This document shows, one piece after another, positions 33,107 to 41,709 of a stretch of DNA of 64,000 nt; the first letter of the stretch is position 1, and every line of letters begins with the position of its first letter. The notes under the pieces are model-generated. The model had not been told where the DNA came from. It did not search any database and saw only the letters and a list, made by a program, of their open reading frames with translations. Both the position numbers and the translations under genes were made by a program. The DNA comes from AC-32 sp036265535. GTDB taxonomy: Bacteria > Actinomycetota > Thermoleophilia > Gaiellales > Gaiellaceae. Location of the stretch: NCBI GenBank assembly GCA_036265535.1, contig DATAOV010000001.1:1-64000 (forward strand), in the 5' to 3' direction.

Positions 33107-35281
33107 CTACTCCGGCGGAGGCGGGGGAGGAGGATCGGTGGGCGGTGGCGGGGCCACCGGTGGAGGCGGCTCCGGAGTCGCGGGGCGCTGGGCCGGCGGC
33201 GGAGTCGTGTGGGCGGGCGGAGTCGTCTTGTTCGTCGTGCCGGTGGTGGTCGGCGACGGCGCGTAGTACGGCGGTGGCGGTGGCGCGAGGCTCGACGCGT
33301 ACTGGCCCTGCGTAAAGGGCCGCCAGACGACCGGGTCCACCGGCTGCCGCCAGTCGAGCGAAGGTGCGTTCTGGAGCGCGGACTCCATGAACAGCTTCCA
33401 GATCGTGGCCGGGAACGTGCCGCCGGCGACGGAGATTCCGTGGACGTTCTCCATCGGGATCTCGCCCTGAGGGTACCCGACCCAGACCGTCGTCTCGAGC
33501 TGAGGAACGTAGCCCGAAAACCACGCATCGGCGTGGTTGTCGGTCGTGCCCGTCTTGCCGGCCGTTGGCCGGCCGAAGTAAGCGCCGACGCCCGTGCCCT
33601 CGAGGACGTTGTCCTGGAGGATCTGCGTCACCTCGTATGCGACGCCGTCGGAGATCGCCCGCCGGCGCTGTGGCTGGCCCCAACCAGCATCGGTGTCCAC
33701 CTTCCCGTTGGCGAGCACGACCTTGCGAATCGCCATCGGCTTCGAGTACACGCCGCCTGCGGCGAGCGTCGCGTAGGCGGACGCCTCCTCGAGCGGCGAG
33801 ATCGCGTCCGCGCCGAGGCCCATCGCCGGCACGACGTCGAGCGCAGACTGAACCCCCAGCCGGTGTGCCATATCGGCGACGGCCTCGGGGCCGACGTCGA
33901 GCGTGAGCTGCGCGAAGACCGTGTTGTCGGAGGCGAGCGTCGCGCTCCTGACCGAGATCGTCCCCGAGTACGAGTGGTCGTAGGTCGAGACGTCCCACGC
34001 GGGCGTGTAGGGGTCGGGTTGGTAGTGGAACGGCGCCGAGGTGTAATAGGTCGAGTCCGGGTTCATGCCCTGCTCGATCGCCGCCGTCAGGACGAAGGTC
34101 TTGAAGGTGGAGCCCGGCTGGCGGCGCGCCTGGGCCACGAGGTTGAACTGGTTGCCGGTGCGGCCGGGGGTGACCGCGGTCATTGCGCGGATCGCACCGG
34201 TCGCGGGATTGATCGAGACGATCGCGGCCGCCGGATCGTTCCGCAGGTAGAGCGTGTCCCTAATCGCCCGCGCCGCCGCGGCCTGAAGCCGAGGATTGAT
34301 CGTCGTGTAGACGCGCAGTCCACCCGAGCGAACGGTGTTGGACCCGTACTCGGCGATCAGCTGGTCGCGCACGTAGCTGAAGAAATACGGCTCGCGAATG
34401 CGCGTGTAGAGCTTGCCGGGCCGGAGGCCGAGCTTGCGGTCGGCCGCCGCCTCGCGGTACTGCTTGGTGGTGATGTAGCCGTAGTCGTGCATCGCCCGCA
34501 GCACGGCGTCGCGACGGGCGAGTGCCGCCGCGGGGCGGTGCAGCGGATCGTACGACGACGGCGCCTGTGGCAGCCCGGCCAGCAGCGCCGACTGGTCGAG
34601 GCTCAAGTCCCGCGCGTGCTTCGAGAAGTACGTCTGAGCGGCCGCCTCGATCCCGTAGGCGTGGTTGCCGTAGTAGACCTGGTTCATGTACTCGCTGAGG
34701 ATCCGGTCCTTCGACCAGCGGCGGCTCAGCTTGATCGCGAGGCAGGCCTCCTTGAGCTTGCGCTTGAAGGTCCGCTCCTTCGAGATGTAGAGGTTACGAA
34801 CGAGCTGCTGCGTGATCGTCGAGCCCCCCTGCACCACCTCGCCGGCGCTGATGTCCTTCCAGGCGGCGCGTGCGATCCCCTCGTAGTCGACCCCGCCGTG
34901 GCTGTAGAAACGGTGATCCTCGATCGCGACGGTCGCCTTCCGCGTCCAGGGACTCACCCGCCAGAGCCTGACCGGCGTGCGATTCCGTTCGGCGGGAATC
35001 GAGCCGAGCAGCGAGCCGTTCGCGGCGAAGACGAAGGAGTTCTGGCCGATCTCAACCGGCCGCAGGGTGTCGAGGTTGCAGCTCGACCGAAAGGCCGCCA
35101 CGGCCCCGACTCCCGAAGCGATCAGCGCCAGCACGACGATGAGTGCGACCGCCAGGATCAGCGTCGTTCGACGCTTCCGCTTGGCCCTGCCCATCGCCCG
35201 GCGACGCCGCGTTCGGCGGAGGATGTCCTCGAACTCGCCGTCGTCGGCGCCGCGTCGGCCTCGCGGCGGCGGAGGGCTCAC
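33107..35281 (-). CDS. class A penicillin-binding protein (GT51 + transpeptidase)
   Basis: A 724-residue bifunctional peptidoglycan synthase. After a basic cytoplasmic tail and one helix (40-63), the GT51 domain has catalytic Glu121 (AIEDHRFYSHGG), QGGSTITQQLVRN and RRWSKDRILSEYMN. The transpeptidase has S391-x-x-K394 (PGSTFK), S451-D-N453 and K576-T-G. The last 85 or so residues are Pro/Thr-rich and end in a run of prolines, a cell-wall-spanning tail. GTG start overlaps the MscS stop (GTGA). It sits between an MscS channel and a mannosyltransferase gene. Confidence 0.95.
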   Translation of the reverse strand: MSPPPPRGRRGADDGEFEDILRRTRRRRAMGRAKRKRRTTLILAVALIVVLALIASGVGAVAAFRSSCNLDTLRPVEIGQNSFVFAANGSLLGSIPAERNRTPVRLWRVSPWTRKATVAIEDHRFYSHGGVDYEGIARAAWKDISAGEVVQGGSTITQQLVRNLYISKERTFKRKLKEACLAIKLSRRWSKDRILSEYMNQVYYGNHAYGIEAAAQTYFSKHARDLSLDQSALLAGLPQAPSSYDPLHRPAAALARRDAVLRAMHDYGYITTKQYREAAADRKLGLRPGKLYTRIREPYFFSYVRDQLIAEYGSNTVRSGGLRVYTTINPRLQAAAARAIRDTLYLRNDPAAAIVSINPATGAIRAMTAVTPGRTGNQFNLVAQARRQPGSTFKTFVLTAAIEQGMNPDSTYYTSAPFHYQPDPYTPAWDVSTYDHSYSGTISVRSATLASDNTVFAQLTLDVGPEAVADMAHRLGVQSALDVVPAMGLGADAISPLEEASAYATLAAGGVYSKPMAIRKVVLANGKVDTDAGWGQPQRRRAISDGVAYEVTQILQDNVLEGTGVGAYFGRPTAGKTGTTDNHADAWFSGYVPQLETTVWVGYPQGEIPMENVHGISVAGGTFPATIWKLFMESALQNAPSLDWRQPVDPVVWRPFTQGQYASSLAPPPPPYYAPSPTTTGTTNKTTPPAHTTPPPAQRPATPEPPPPVAPPPPTDPPPPPPPE

Positions 35282-36000
35282 GCGAACACCCCGGCCTCGC
35301 GCAGTAGGGCGTGTGCCTTCAGTCGCAGCTCGCTCGCGAGCTTCTCGGCGGCGGGCTCGTCCGAAGCCCAGACGCTGAGCGTGAGATGGGCGCGGTCATC
35401 GATGTCGGACACCTGCACCCTCGCCTCCTCGTCGCCCGCAGCCGCGCGAAGGAGGCCGATGACGGCGTCGAGATCACGGTCGAGAGGGACGGGAACGGTC
35501 ACCTGGGCGAGCTTCTTTCGGCTGCGAATGGAGGAATTTCGAATCGTATCCGAGGCGATCTTCTCGTTCGGGATCACGAGCCGGTCGTTGTCGGGAGTCC
35601 TGATGAACGTGTAGGTGAGGCCGATTTCCTCGACGACTCCGGTCAGCCCTTCGGTCTCGACGTGGTCGCCAAGCCGGATCGGCTGGGAGAACGCGATCAG
35701 CAGGCCGGCGATGAAGTTCCCGATCGTCCGCTGCGCCGCGAAGCCGACCACGATCCCGATCACGGCCGAGGAGGCCAGGATTCCTGCTGCAACCGCACGC
35801 ACCTGCGGGATCACGAGCAGCGCCGAGAACACGCCGATGAAGATGATCAGCGTGATCACGCTGCGACGCAGGACGCGGTATCGCGTAACCGTCTCCGCAG
35901 GCAGGTCGCGCCGGGCAAACCAACGATCGACGAGACGCGCGACCACGAGGGTCGCGAGCAGAACGCCGCCGAACACGCTCATGCGCTCCCAGAGCGGCAT
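35278..36000 (-). CDS. small mechanosensitive channel (MscS family)
   Basis: A 240-residue MscS-type channel with three membrane helices. The pore-lining region and start of the beta domain read GIVVGFAAQRTIGNFIAGLLIAF (GFAAQRTIGNFIAGL), then LGDHVETEGLTGVVEEIGLTYTFIRT and VIPNEKIASDTIRN. Only a short C-terminal cytoplasmic domain. It opens under membrane tension to release solutes after osmotic downshock. ATG start; the preceding 107 nt up to the DUF2203 gene hold no evident element. Confidence 0.9.
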   Translation of the reverse strand: MPLWERMSVFGGVLLATLVVARLVDRWFARRDLPAETVTRYRVLRRSVITLIIFIGVFSALLVIPQVRAVAAGILASSAVIGIVVGFAAQRTIGNFIAGLLIAFSQPIRLGDHVETEGLTGVVEEIGLTYTFIRTPDNDRLVIPNEKIASDTIRNSSIRSRKKLAQVTVPVPLDRDLDAVIGLLRAAAGDEEARVQVSDIDDRAHLTLSVWASDEPAAEKLASELRLKAHALLREAGVFA

Positions 36001-36107
36001 GGGAGTGCTAAGGCGCCGCTTGCGGTGCCGTTCTCAGAGCGTGCCGGCTTCGCCGGTGCGCCCGTCTGAAACGGCCGGTCGAGACGAGAGCGCTCACTCG
36101 AACCCTC

Positions 36108-36518
36108 TTAGTCGAGTGGCAGGGGTTTCCTGCCCGCGAAACCCTCCTCGAGACCGTGCCAGAAGGCGATCTCGTCCTCGCCGACCTGCCAGCAGAGCAG
36201 CACCTCCTCGCCGTTCTCGCGCAGGGCGGGAAAATCGACCAGCCCCCGGTCGGCGTCTTTGACGAGCACTCCCAACCCCTCGAGACGCTCGACCGCGTGC
36301 CCCACCGCCCCGGCCTCGCGCTCGAGCTCCTCCTCCAGCTCGCGCGGTTCCTGTGGATCGAAATCGCCGCCGTTTCCGGCGATCCGCGAGGTGAGGTGCA
36401 CGCGCTTGGCGGTCACCTCGATCAAGGCGCGCCTGTGGCCAACTAGGTTCTCGGCGGCCTCCCGTACCTCCGGCAACAACGCGTTGGCCTCGTCCGGGGT
36501 GAAGTAGCGCCGCGCCAT
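36108..36518 (-). CDS. DUF2203 family protein
   Basis: A 136-residue protein of unknown function. The family start RYFTPDEANALLPEVR, central helical region and the C-terminal VLLCWQVGEDEIAFWHG, with FPAL before it, fit DUF2203. Probably cytoplasmic and alpha-helical. ATG start, 19 nt from the divergent mannosyltransferase GTG. Confidence 0.85.
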   Translation of the reverse strand: MARRYFTPDEANALLPEVREAAENLVGHRRALIEVTAKRVHLTSRIAGNGGDFDPQEPRELEEELEREAGAVGHAVERLEGLGVLVKDADRGLVDFPALRENGEEVLLCWQVGEDEIAFWHGLEEGFAGRKPLPLD

Positions 36519-36523
36519 CCGAG

Positions 36524-36530
36524 TATCATC
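36524..36530. promoter_or_regulatory. overlapping -10 elements, DUF2203 / PIG-V-like pair
   Basis: In the 19-nt spacer, TATCAT on the plus strand ends 8 nt before the mannosyltransferase GTG, and GATGAT on the minus strand ends 6 nt before the DUF2203 ATG. Confidence 0.4.
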
Positions 36531-36537
36531 GCGCGCC

Positions 36538-37785
36538 GTGTCCGCCGGTCAACGAGTTCGAGAGCCGCGGACGGCGCGCCGCGAGCTGCGACTGCCCCGA
36601 GCCTCGAATCCCGTGCCCGAGATCTTCCTTTGGACGCGGGCGGCTATCTGGGCGGCAGCGCTGTTCTCGCTGTTCGTCTTCGTGCCCAACAGGCACCCGC
36701 GCGCGGCGCGCTGGGACGACCCCTCGCTCACCCATGACCTCGGCGCCGTCACCGACGTGTGGGCGCGCTGGGACAGCGTCTGGTTCCTCCGCATCGCGGA
36801 GCATGGCTACGACGCCGCCTCCGGCGGGGCCTCGGCCTTCTACCCGCTCTACCCGGCCACGGTCGGCCTGCTCGGCCGGATGTTCTTCGGTCATTACGTG
36901 TTGGCCGGGATCCTCGTCTCGCTCGCGGCGACGCTGGGGGCGTTCTTCCTCCTACACCGGATCGCCGAGGAGCGACTCGGTGCGGACGGCGCCCGGCGCG
37001 CAGTTCTCTACCTCGCCCTCTTCCCGTTCGCGCTCTTCCTCCAAGCCGTCTACAGCGAGTCGCTGTACCTCCTGTTGACGCTGGCTGCGTTCCTGCTCGC
37101 AGAGCGGCGCCGCTTTCCCGCAGCAGGCGCCGTGGCCGGGCTCGCGCTCCTGACCAGACCGACGGGCATCGCCCTGCTGCCGGCGCTTGGGCTGCTCGCA
37201 TGGCGTGAGCGGGATCGGATTCGCGCGCTGGCGTGGCTCGGGCTCGCGCCGCTGCTCTTCGCCGCGTACCCGCTCTACCTCTGGCAGGCCGACGGCGACC
37301 CATGGGCTTTCTTGCGCGCACAGCGGCTGTGGAGCCGGCACCTCTCGCCCGCCGGCCCGCTCGGCGGGATCTGGGACGGGCTCCGGGCCGGCTGGGCCGG
37401 GATCGAGCAGCTCGCCTCGGGATCGCACACGCGCGTCTACTGGACGGCCGTGCAGGACACCGACCCGATCCGGACTGCCACGCTCAACCTCGAGTGCCTT
37501 GCCTTCCTCGTCTTCTTCGTTGTGTTGACGGTGATCGCCTGGCGGCGCTTCGGCGCGCCGTATGGGCTCTTCGCAGCGCTCAGCCTCGCAATCCCGCTGA
37601 GCGTGCCGAGCGAGCGCTGGCCCTTGCTCTCCCTGCCGCGCTTCGGCCTGACGATCTTCCCGTTCTTCCTGGCGCTCGCCTCGCTGGGCGGGCGACCGCG
37701 GGCGCACACGGCGATCGTCGCCGTCAGTTCACTTCTGCTCGGCGTCTCGGTGGTGCAATGGGCCCTGTGGCAATGGGTGGCATGA
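36538..37785 (+). CDS. PIG-V/GPI-mannosyltransferase-2-like membrane protein
   Basis: A 415-residue GT-C-type membrane protein. The first extracytoplasmic loop carries WARWDSVWFLRIAEHGY, the PIG-V-like catalytic acid motif, then AFYPLYPATVGLLGR and LFLQAVYSESLYLLLTLAAF; RPTGIALLPALGLL follows. Likely transfers mannose from a polyprenyl carrier. GTG start after a -10-like TATCAT, no Shine-Dalgarno. First gene of a run of seven tightly packed plus-strand genes. Confidence 0.83.
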   Translation: MSAGQRVREPRTARRELRLPRASNPVPEIFLWTRAAIWAAALFSLFVFVPNRHPRAARWDDPSLTHDLGAVTDVWARWDSVWFLRIAEHGYDAASGGASAFYPLYPATVGLLGRMFFGHYVLAGILVSLAATLGAFFLLHRIAEERLGADGARRAVLYLALFPFALFLQAVYSESLYLLLTLAAFLLAERRRFPAAGAVAGLALLTRPTGIALLPALGLLAWRERDRIRALAWLGLAPLLFAAYPLYLWQADGDPWAFLRAQRLWSRHLSPAGPLGGIWDGLRAGWAGIEQLASGSHTRVYWTAVQDTDPIRTATLNLECLAFLVFFVVLTVIAWRRFGAPYGLFAALSLAIPLSVPSERWPLLSLPRFGLTIFPFFLALASLGGRPRAHTAIVAVSSLLLGVSVVQWALWQWVA

Positions 37786-38642
37786 GGCTCGCGCTCGCCT
37801 TCGCGGGTCTGCTCGTGCTTCTGGGTGGAACCGCCTGCGGCGAGCGGGCGGAGCCGACCGGCTCCCTTGTCGAGGTCTACCCCGTCACCGTTCAGGGAGC
37901 CGGAGACCAGCCGACGGTGGCGAAGGCCGTACCGAGACGCATCGTCCCACTCGGCGCCGGACCTCGACGGCTTCTGAAGGCACTCGGGCTCCAGCGCCGG
38001 ACCGTCACCGTGAACGACACGCTCGTCGGGCTTCCGCTCGTCGGGGAGATCCGCCGCGCCCACCCGGACCTGATCCTCGCCTCGAGCGACACCGACCCGC
38101 TCGACCTCGCACGCGCGCGCACGGCAACACATGCGGCGATCTACGTCGAGCCGGACAGCTCTCTGGACGACGTGGTCGAAGCGACCGGCGACATCGGGTT
38201 GCTCACGAACCAGCCCGTTGCCGCGCGGCGCGTCACGGCCGCGATCCAGAGGACAAGGCGTGCCGTAGCCGCGAGGCTGGCGGGCGAGCCGGTGGTATCG
38301 GTGTTCGTCGACACGGGGGACTTCTCGACGGTTCCCAGCCGGAGCCTGCTCGGCGACCTGATCAGGGCGGCGCACGGCGAGAACGTGGCGGGACCGAGCC
38401 CTGAACCGGGGCCGTTCCCGCTGCGCCGGCTCACCCAGCTCGATCCAGACGTCTACCTCGCGACCGCGGACAGCGGCCGGACCCTCGCGGGTCTGCGAGC
38501 GGGCGCCGAGACGAAGCGGCTCCGGGCCGTAAAGAGCGGGCGCTTCGAGGTCGTGTCGCCGGGCATCACCGTGGCCGGGCCTGCCGTGGGGAAGTCGCTG
38601 GTCGAGGTCGCCCGGATCCTCCACCCCGATGCGTTTCGCTGA
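37782..38642 (+). CDS. BtuF/FhuD-like periplasmic binding protein (orphan)
   Basis: A 286-residue exported binding protein. A signal sequence ends in a lipobox-like GGTAC (Cys about residue 17), suggesting lipid anchoring, though the -3 residue is Gly. The body has the vitamin B12/iron-siderophore layout: VPRRIVPLGAGPRRLLKALG, PDLILASSDTDP and YVEPDSSLDDVVEATGDIG. No permease or ATPase gene is present around it, so transport partners are remote or the protein has another role. ATG overlaps the upstream stop (ATGA) and its own 3' end overlaps the HAD gene by 14 nt. Confidence 0.8.
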   Translation: MRLALAFAGLLVLLGGTACGERAEPTGSLVEVYPVTVQGAGDQPTVAKAVPRRIVPLGAGPRRLLKALGLQRRTVTVNDTLVGLPLVGEIRRAHPDLILASSDTDPLDLARARTATHAAIYVEPDSSLDDVVEATGDIGLLTNQPVAARRVTAAIQRTRRAVAARLAGEPVVSVFVDTGDFSTVPSRSLLGDLIRAAHGENVAGPSPEPGPFPLRRLTQLDPDVYLATADSGRTLAGLRAGAETKRLRAVKSGRFEVVSPGITVAGPAVGKSLVEVARILHPDAFR

Positions 38643-39249
38643 GCTCGACGCGGTGACGCTCGACGCCCACGGCACCCTCGTGGAGCTCGCCAACCCGGTG
38701 CCCGAGCTCGACCGATGCCTGCGTGAACGTCGGATCAAGCGGGGTGGGCAAGAGATCGCGCGAGCCTTCGCGACCGAGGTCGACTACTACCGCGAGCACG
38801 CCCACGAGGGGCGCGACGCCGAGACCCTCGCCCGACTACGACTCGAGTGCACGGGGGTGTTCCTCGGTGCCCTCGAGGCCGAGCTCGCTCCGGACGACTT
38901 CGTGGAGGCGTTCGTCGGCTCGATCCGCTTCGAGGCGCTGCCCGGGACCCGGCGGTCACTGCGTGCCCTGCAGCGGAGAGGCCTGGCGTTGGCAGTCATC
39001 TCGAACTGGGACGTAGACCTCCACGCTCATCTCGACGAGGCGGGACTCGGAGGGCTGGCGGTGGTGACCTCGGCCGAGGCAGGCGCTCCGAAGCCTGCTA
39101 CCGCCGTTTTCGAGTTGGCAGTCCAGCGCCTCGGAGTTCGCCGGGATCGAACCCTGCACGTAGGCGACAGCGAGGCGGACGAAGTTGGCGCGGGCGCCGC
39201 CGGTCTCCGCTTCGCGCCGGCTCCGCTCGCCACGGTGCTCGACGCGTGA
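38629..39249 (+). CDS. HAD-superfamily hydrolase
   Basis: A 206-residue HAD hydrolase. Motif I reads TLDAHGTL: nucleophile Asp12 is present but the usual second Asp (acid/base for phosphatases) is His14. Motif II VISNWD, motif III Lys in AGAPKPATAVFELA and motif IV VGDSEADEVGAG are normal. An altered +2 residue also occurs in 2-haloacid dehalogenases (Tyr there), so the reaction is uncertain. ATG start inside the binding-protein gene; stop overlaps the protease start (GTGA). Confidence 0.83.
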   Translation: MRFAELDAVTLDAHGTLVELANPVPELDRCLRERRIKRGGQEIARAFATEVDYYREHAHEGRDAETLARLRLECTGVFLGALEAELAPDDFVEAFVGSIRFEALPGTRRSLRALQRRGLALAVISNWDVDLHAHLDEAGLGGLAVVTSAEAGAPKPATAVFELAVQRLGVRRDRTLHVGDSEADEVGAGAAGLRFAPAPLATVLDA

Positions 39250-39890
39250 CCGGCAAGCTCGCCGGCTGGCTGGCGCTCGTCGGAACCCTCGCGGCACTCA
39301 ACTACGCGAGCCGGTTCACAGAAGGAAAGCCGCCGGCCGACACGCTCTACCGGTACGGGACCGCAATCAGCGGCCTCGTCTTCTATGCGATCACGCTGGC
39401 GATCGTGCTCTGGATCGGCAACGGCGTGCCGCACCGCGAGCTCGGCCTGCGCCGGCCTGAGTCGTGGTCACGGGCGCTCGGTCTCGCGCTGGCGGTCCTG
39501 ATCGCGCTGCTCATCGCGGAAGCGCTCCTGGAATCGATTCTCCACGCCACACGCGAGCAAGGGCTGGAGCCGCCGCGCTGGGAGCCCGACCGGGCCGTGC
39601 CCTTCGTCCTGAACGCGGCCGTCGTTGTCCTGGTCGCGCCGGTCGTCGAGGAGCTGACCTTCCGCGGAGTCGGCTACGCGCTGCTCGGCCGCATCAGCAC
39701 CGCTCTCGCATTCGTCGGCACCTCGATCGCGTTCGCGGCCGCGCACGGGCTGATCAACGGCTTCACGGCGCTCTTCCTCTTCGGCGCGGCGGTCGCGTTC
39801 CTGCGCCTGCGAACCGGGAGCATCTACCCCGGGATGCTCCTGCACGGGACGTTCAACGCTCTCGCGCTGACGGTGGCGTTCGCCAGGTAG
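39246..39890 (+). CDS. CPBP family intramembrane metalloprotease (CAAX-protease-like)
   Basis: A 214-residue membrane protein. The Abi/CPBP motifs are E135-E136-x3-R140 (VEELTFRGVGY), His167 (AAAHGLINGF) and His200 (LLHGTFNALAL). About six helices. Relatives process lipoproteins or immunity peptides. The GTG start overlaps the HAD stop. No bacteriocin-like gene is near. Confidence 0.87.
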   Translation: MTGKLAGWLALVGTLAALNYASRFTEGKPPADTLYRYGTAISGLVFYAITLAIVLWIGNGVPHRELGLRRPESWSRALGLALAVLIALLIAEALLESILHATREQGLEPPRWEPDRAVPFVLNAAVVVLVAPVVEELTFRGVGYALLGRISTALAFVGTSIAFAAAHGLINGFTALFLFGAAVAFLRLRTGSIYPGMLLHGTFNALALTVAFAR

Positions 39891-39908
39891 GTCACTATTC
39901 TCCGGACA

Positions 39909-41252
39909 GTGCGGCGTGTAGCGATGTTCGTGGCGGCCATGGTGTTCGCTCCCGCAGCGCAGGCGGCACCGCCTACCGTGAGCGTGCAGGCGAGCCCCTC
40001 GAGTGGGCCGGCTCCGCTTCAGGTGGCACTCGCCGCGACCGGCGACGCTGCCGCGTATCACTGGGATCTCGGCGACGGCACCACCGCAGACGGGCCCACC
40101 GTCCAGCACGTCTACGCCGCAGGCACGTTCACCGCCCGCGTCACGGCGACCGCCTCGACAGGAGAGACCGCACAGGCCGCCCTGACGGTAACTTCGATCG
40201 GGCTCACGCTGGCCGCGCCACGGATCGGGCACTACCAGCAGAAGCTCCGCTTCCACGGACAGCTCGTGCCCGCACGAAAGGGCGTCCTGATCGGCCTCTT
40301 CCGCGGCGAGCGGCGCATCGCGAGCATTCGGACCGGCAAGGACGGGCGCTTCTTCGTCCGCGGGCGAGTGGGAACGCCGGACAAGCGCTACACGGTCCGT
40401 TACGCGGGCGCGGTCTCCAACGCGGTGTCACTCGCGGTGCGGCCGGGGCTCGACACCGCCTTTCTCGGCTCCGGCCAGCTAGGCCGGCGCCTCTCGTTCC
40501 TTGCCCGCGCGCGCCCCGCGGTCGCCGGCAGGCTGACCGTCCGGATCTGGCGTGGAAAGCGGCTCGTGAAGACCCGTAGCGGTCGCGGTCGAATCCGGAT
40601 CGCCCTCAGCACGGCTCATGCCGGTGCCTATCGCGTCCGGGTCTCGCTGCAGCCGGCGGCCGGGTACCTCCAGGCGCGCCGAACCCTCGAGCGAATCGTC
40701 TTCCTTCCCGTCTTGTCCCCCGGCTCGGCCGGCGCGAGCGTGTACGAGCTCGACCGGCGGCTGAACGAGCTCCATTACGCACTCGGACAGGTCGACGGCT
40801 ACTTCGGACGGGACGACGTGGACGCCGTGATCGCCTTCCAGAAGCTGCACGGCCTGCCCCGCACGGGCGCAGTCGACATGCGCTTCTGGGCGGAGCTGCA
40901 GCGTGCGCGGGATCCACGGCCTCGCTATCCGGGCGACCACGTCGAGGTGAACAAGGAGCGGCAGGTGCTGTTCATGGTCCGCAATGGGAAGGTGGCGCTG
41001 ATCGTCCCCGTCTCGACCGGCGCCACCGGCAACACGCCGCTCGGCCACTGGCGCGTGTACAGCAGGGTGCCGGGCTTCAACGCCCTCGCGATGTACTACT
41101 CGTCCTTCTTCGTCGGCGGCTTCGCGATCCACGGGTACCACACCGTCCCGCCGTATCCTGCAAGCCACGGCTGCGTGCGGATACCGCTTTGGGTCGCCCA
41201 CCGCGTGTACACACTGATCGACTACGGCACCCCGATCTACATCTACTGGTAG
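39909..41252 (+). CDS. L,D-transpeptidase with PKD and peptidoglycan-binding domains
   Basis: A 447-residue exported protein. Signal peptide 1-20, PKD-like domain about 24-97 (YHWDLGDGTTADGPTVQHVY), two beta-sandwich segments (100-270), a PG_binding_1 domain about 277-335 (ELDRRLNELHYALGQVDGYF) and a C-terminal YkuD domain with SHGCVRIP holding His420 and catalytic Cys422. It forms 3-3 cross-links or anchors proteins in peptidoglycan. The PKD-first arrangement is uncommon. GTG start 18 nt after the CPBP protease stop. Confidence 0.92.
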   Translation: MRRVAMFVAAMVFAPAAQAAPPTVSVQASPSSGPAPLQVALAATGDAAAYHWDLGDGTTADGPTVQHVYAAGTFTARVTATASTGETAQAALTVTSIGLTLAAPRIGHYQQKLRFHGQLVPARKGVLIGLFRGERRIASIRTGKDGRFFVRGRVGTPDKRYTVRYAGAVSNAVSLAVRPGLDTAFLGSGQLGRRLSFLARARPAVAGRLTVRIWRGKRLVKTRSGRGRIRIALSTAHAGAYRVRVSLQPAAGYLQARRTLERIVFLPVLSPGSAGASVYELDRRLNELHYALGQVDGYFGRDDVDAVIAFQKLHGLPRTGAVDMRFWAELQRARDPRPRYPGDHVEVNKERQVLFMVRNGKVALIVPVSTGATGNTPLGHWRVYSRVPGFNALAMYYSSFFVGGFAIHGYHTVPPYPASHGCVRIPLWVAHRVYTLIDYGTPIYIYW

Positions 41253-41256
41253 CGCC

Positions 41257-41709
41257 ATCCTTGTCGCGGCGCTCGCCCTGGCTGCGGCCGGCTGGCTGCT
41301 CTACACCCAGGCCTGGACCGGCAAGGCGGCGCCGGTCCCCTACACCGACATCACCTCCCAGCTGGGACGAGTCGAGTTCACCCGCAGGGTCACGGCGGTC
41401 TACCACTCGCGGGCGCCGTTCCTGCGGCTCCTCGAGGCAACGATGCCCGGGCGCACGCCAAGGATCCCGCCGCACGACTGGAACAGAGACCAAGTGGTCG
41501 TGATCGCGCTCGGCCCGCGCTCCTCGACCGGCTACTCGCTACGGATCCTACGAGTCGTCGAGCGCCGGCGCGGCATCTACGTCTACGTGCGCGAAGAGAC
41601 GCCTGCGCTCGGCGATCCGGTCCAGGCCCGGGTCACGTATCCGTACCGCGTGTTGAACATGCACGGCAGCGCGAAGCCCGTTTACGTCAAGCTGGAAGGC
41701 AGACCGTGA
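41257..41709 (+). CDS. PrcB C-terminal-like membrane-anchored protein, start unclear
   Basis: The open frame runs from 41218 to a TGA at 41709. It encodes an N-terminal hydrophobic helix (ILVAALALAAAGWLLYTQAW), then a domain resembling PrcB_C: RDQVVVIALGPRSSTGYSL, YVYVREETPALGDPV and VTYPYRVLNM. No ATG, GTG or TTG precedes the helix; the first ATG (41443) would remove it and the first strand. I place the start at ATC 41257, just behind the L,D-transpeptidase stop, with low certainty; a CTG at 41278 is another choice. It overlaps chorismate mutase by 1-4 nt. Confidence 0.6.
   Translation: MLVAALALAAAGWLLYTQAWTGKAAPVPYTDITSQLGRVEFTRRVTAVYHSRAPFLRLLEATMPGRTPRIPPHDWNRDQVVVIALGPRSSTGYSLRILRVVERRRGIYVYVREETPALGDPVQARVTYPYRVLNMHGSAKPVYVKLEGRP

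Noticed and set aside
31792..33315. 507-codon plus-strand frame over the GT87-type gene
   Set aside because: Polar Glu/Arg/Gln-rich sequence without domains; the minus strand encodes regular membrane helices.
32993..35614. Very long plus-strand open frame antisense to the penicillin-binding protein gene
   Set aside because: Composition is Arg/Gly/Val/Asp repeats typical of the complement of GC-rich genes; the opposite strand has a complete bifunctional enzyme.
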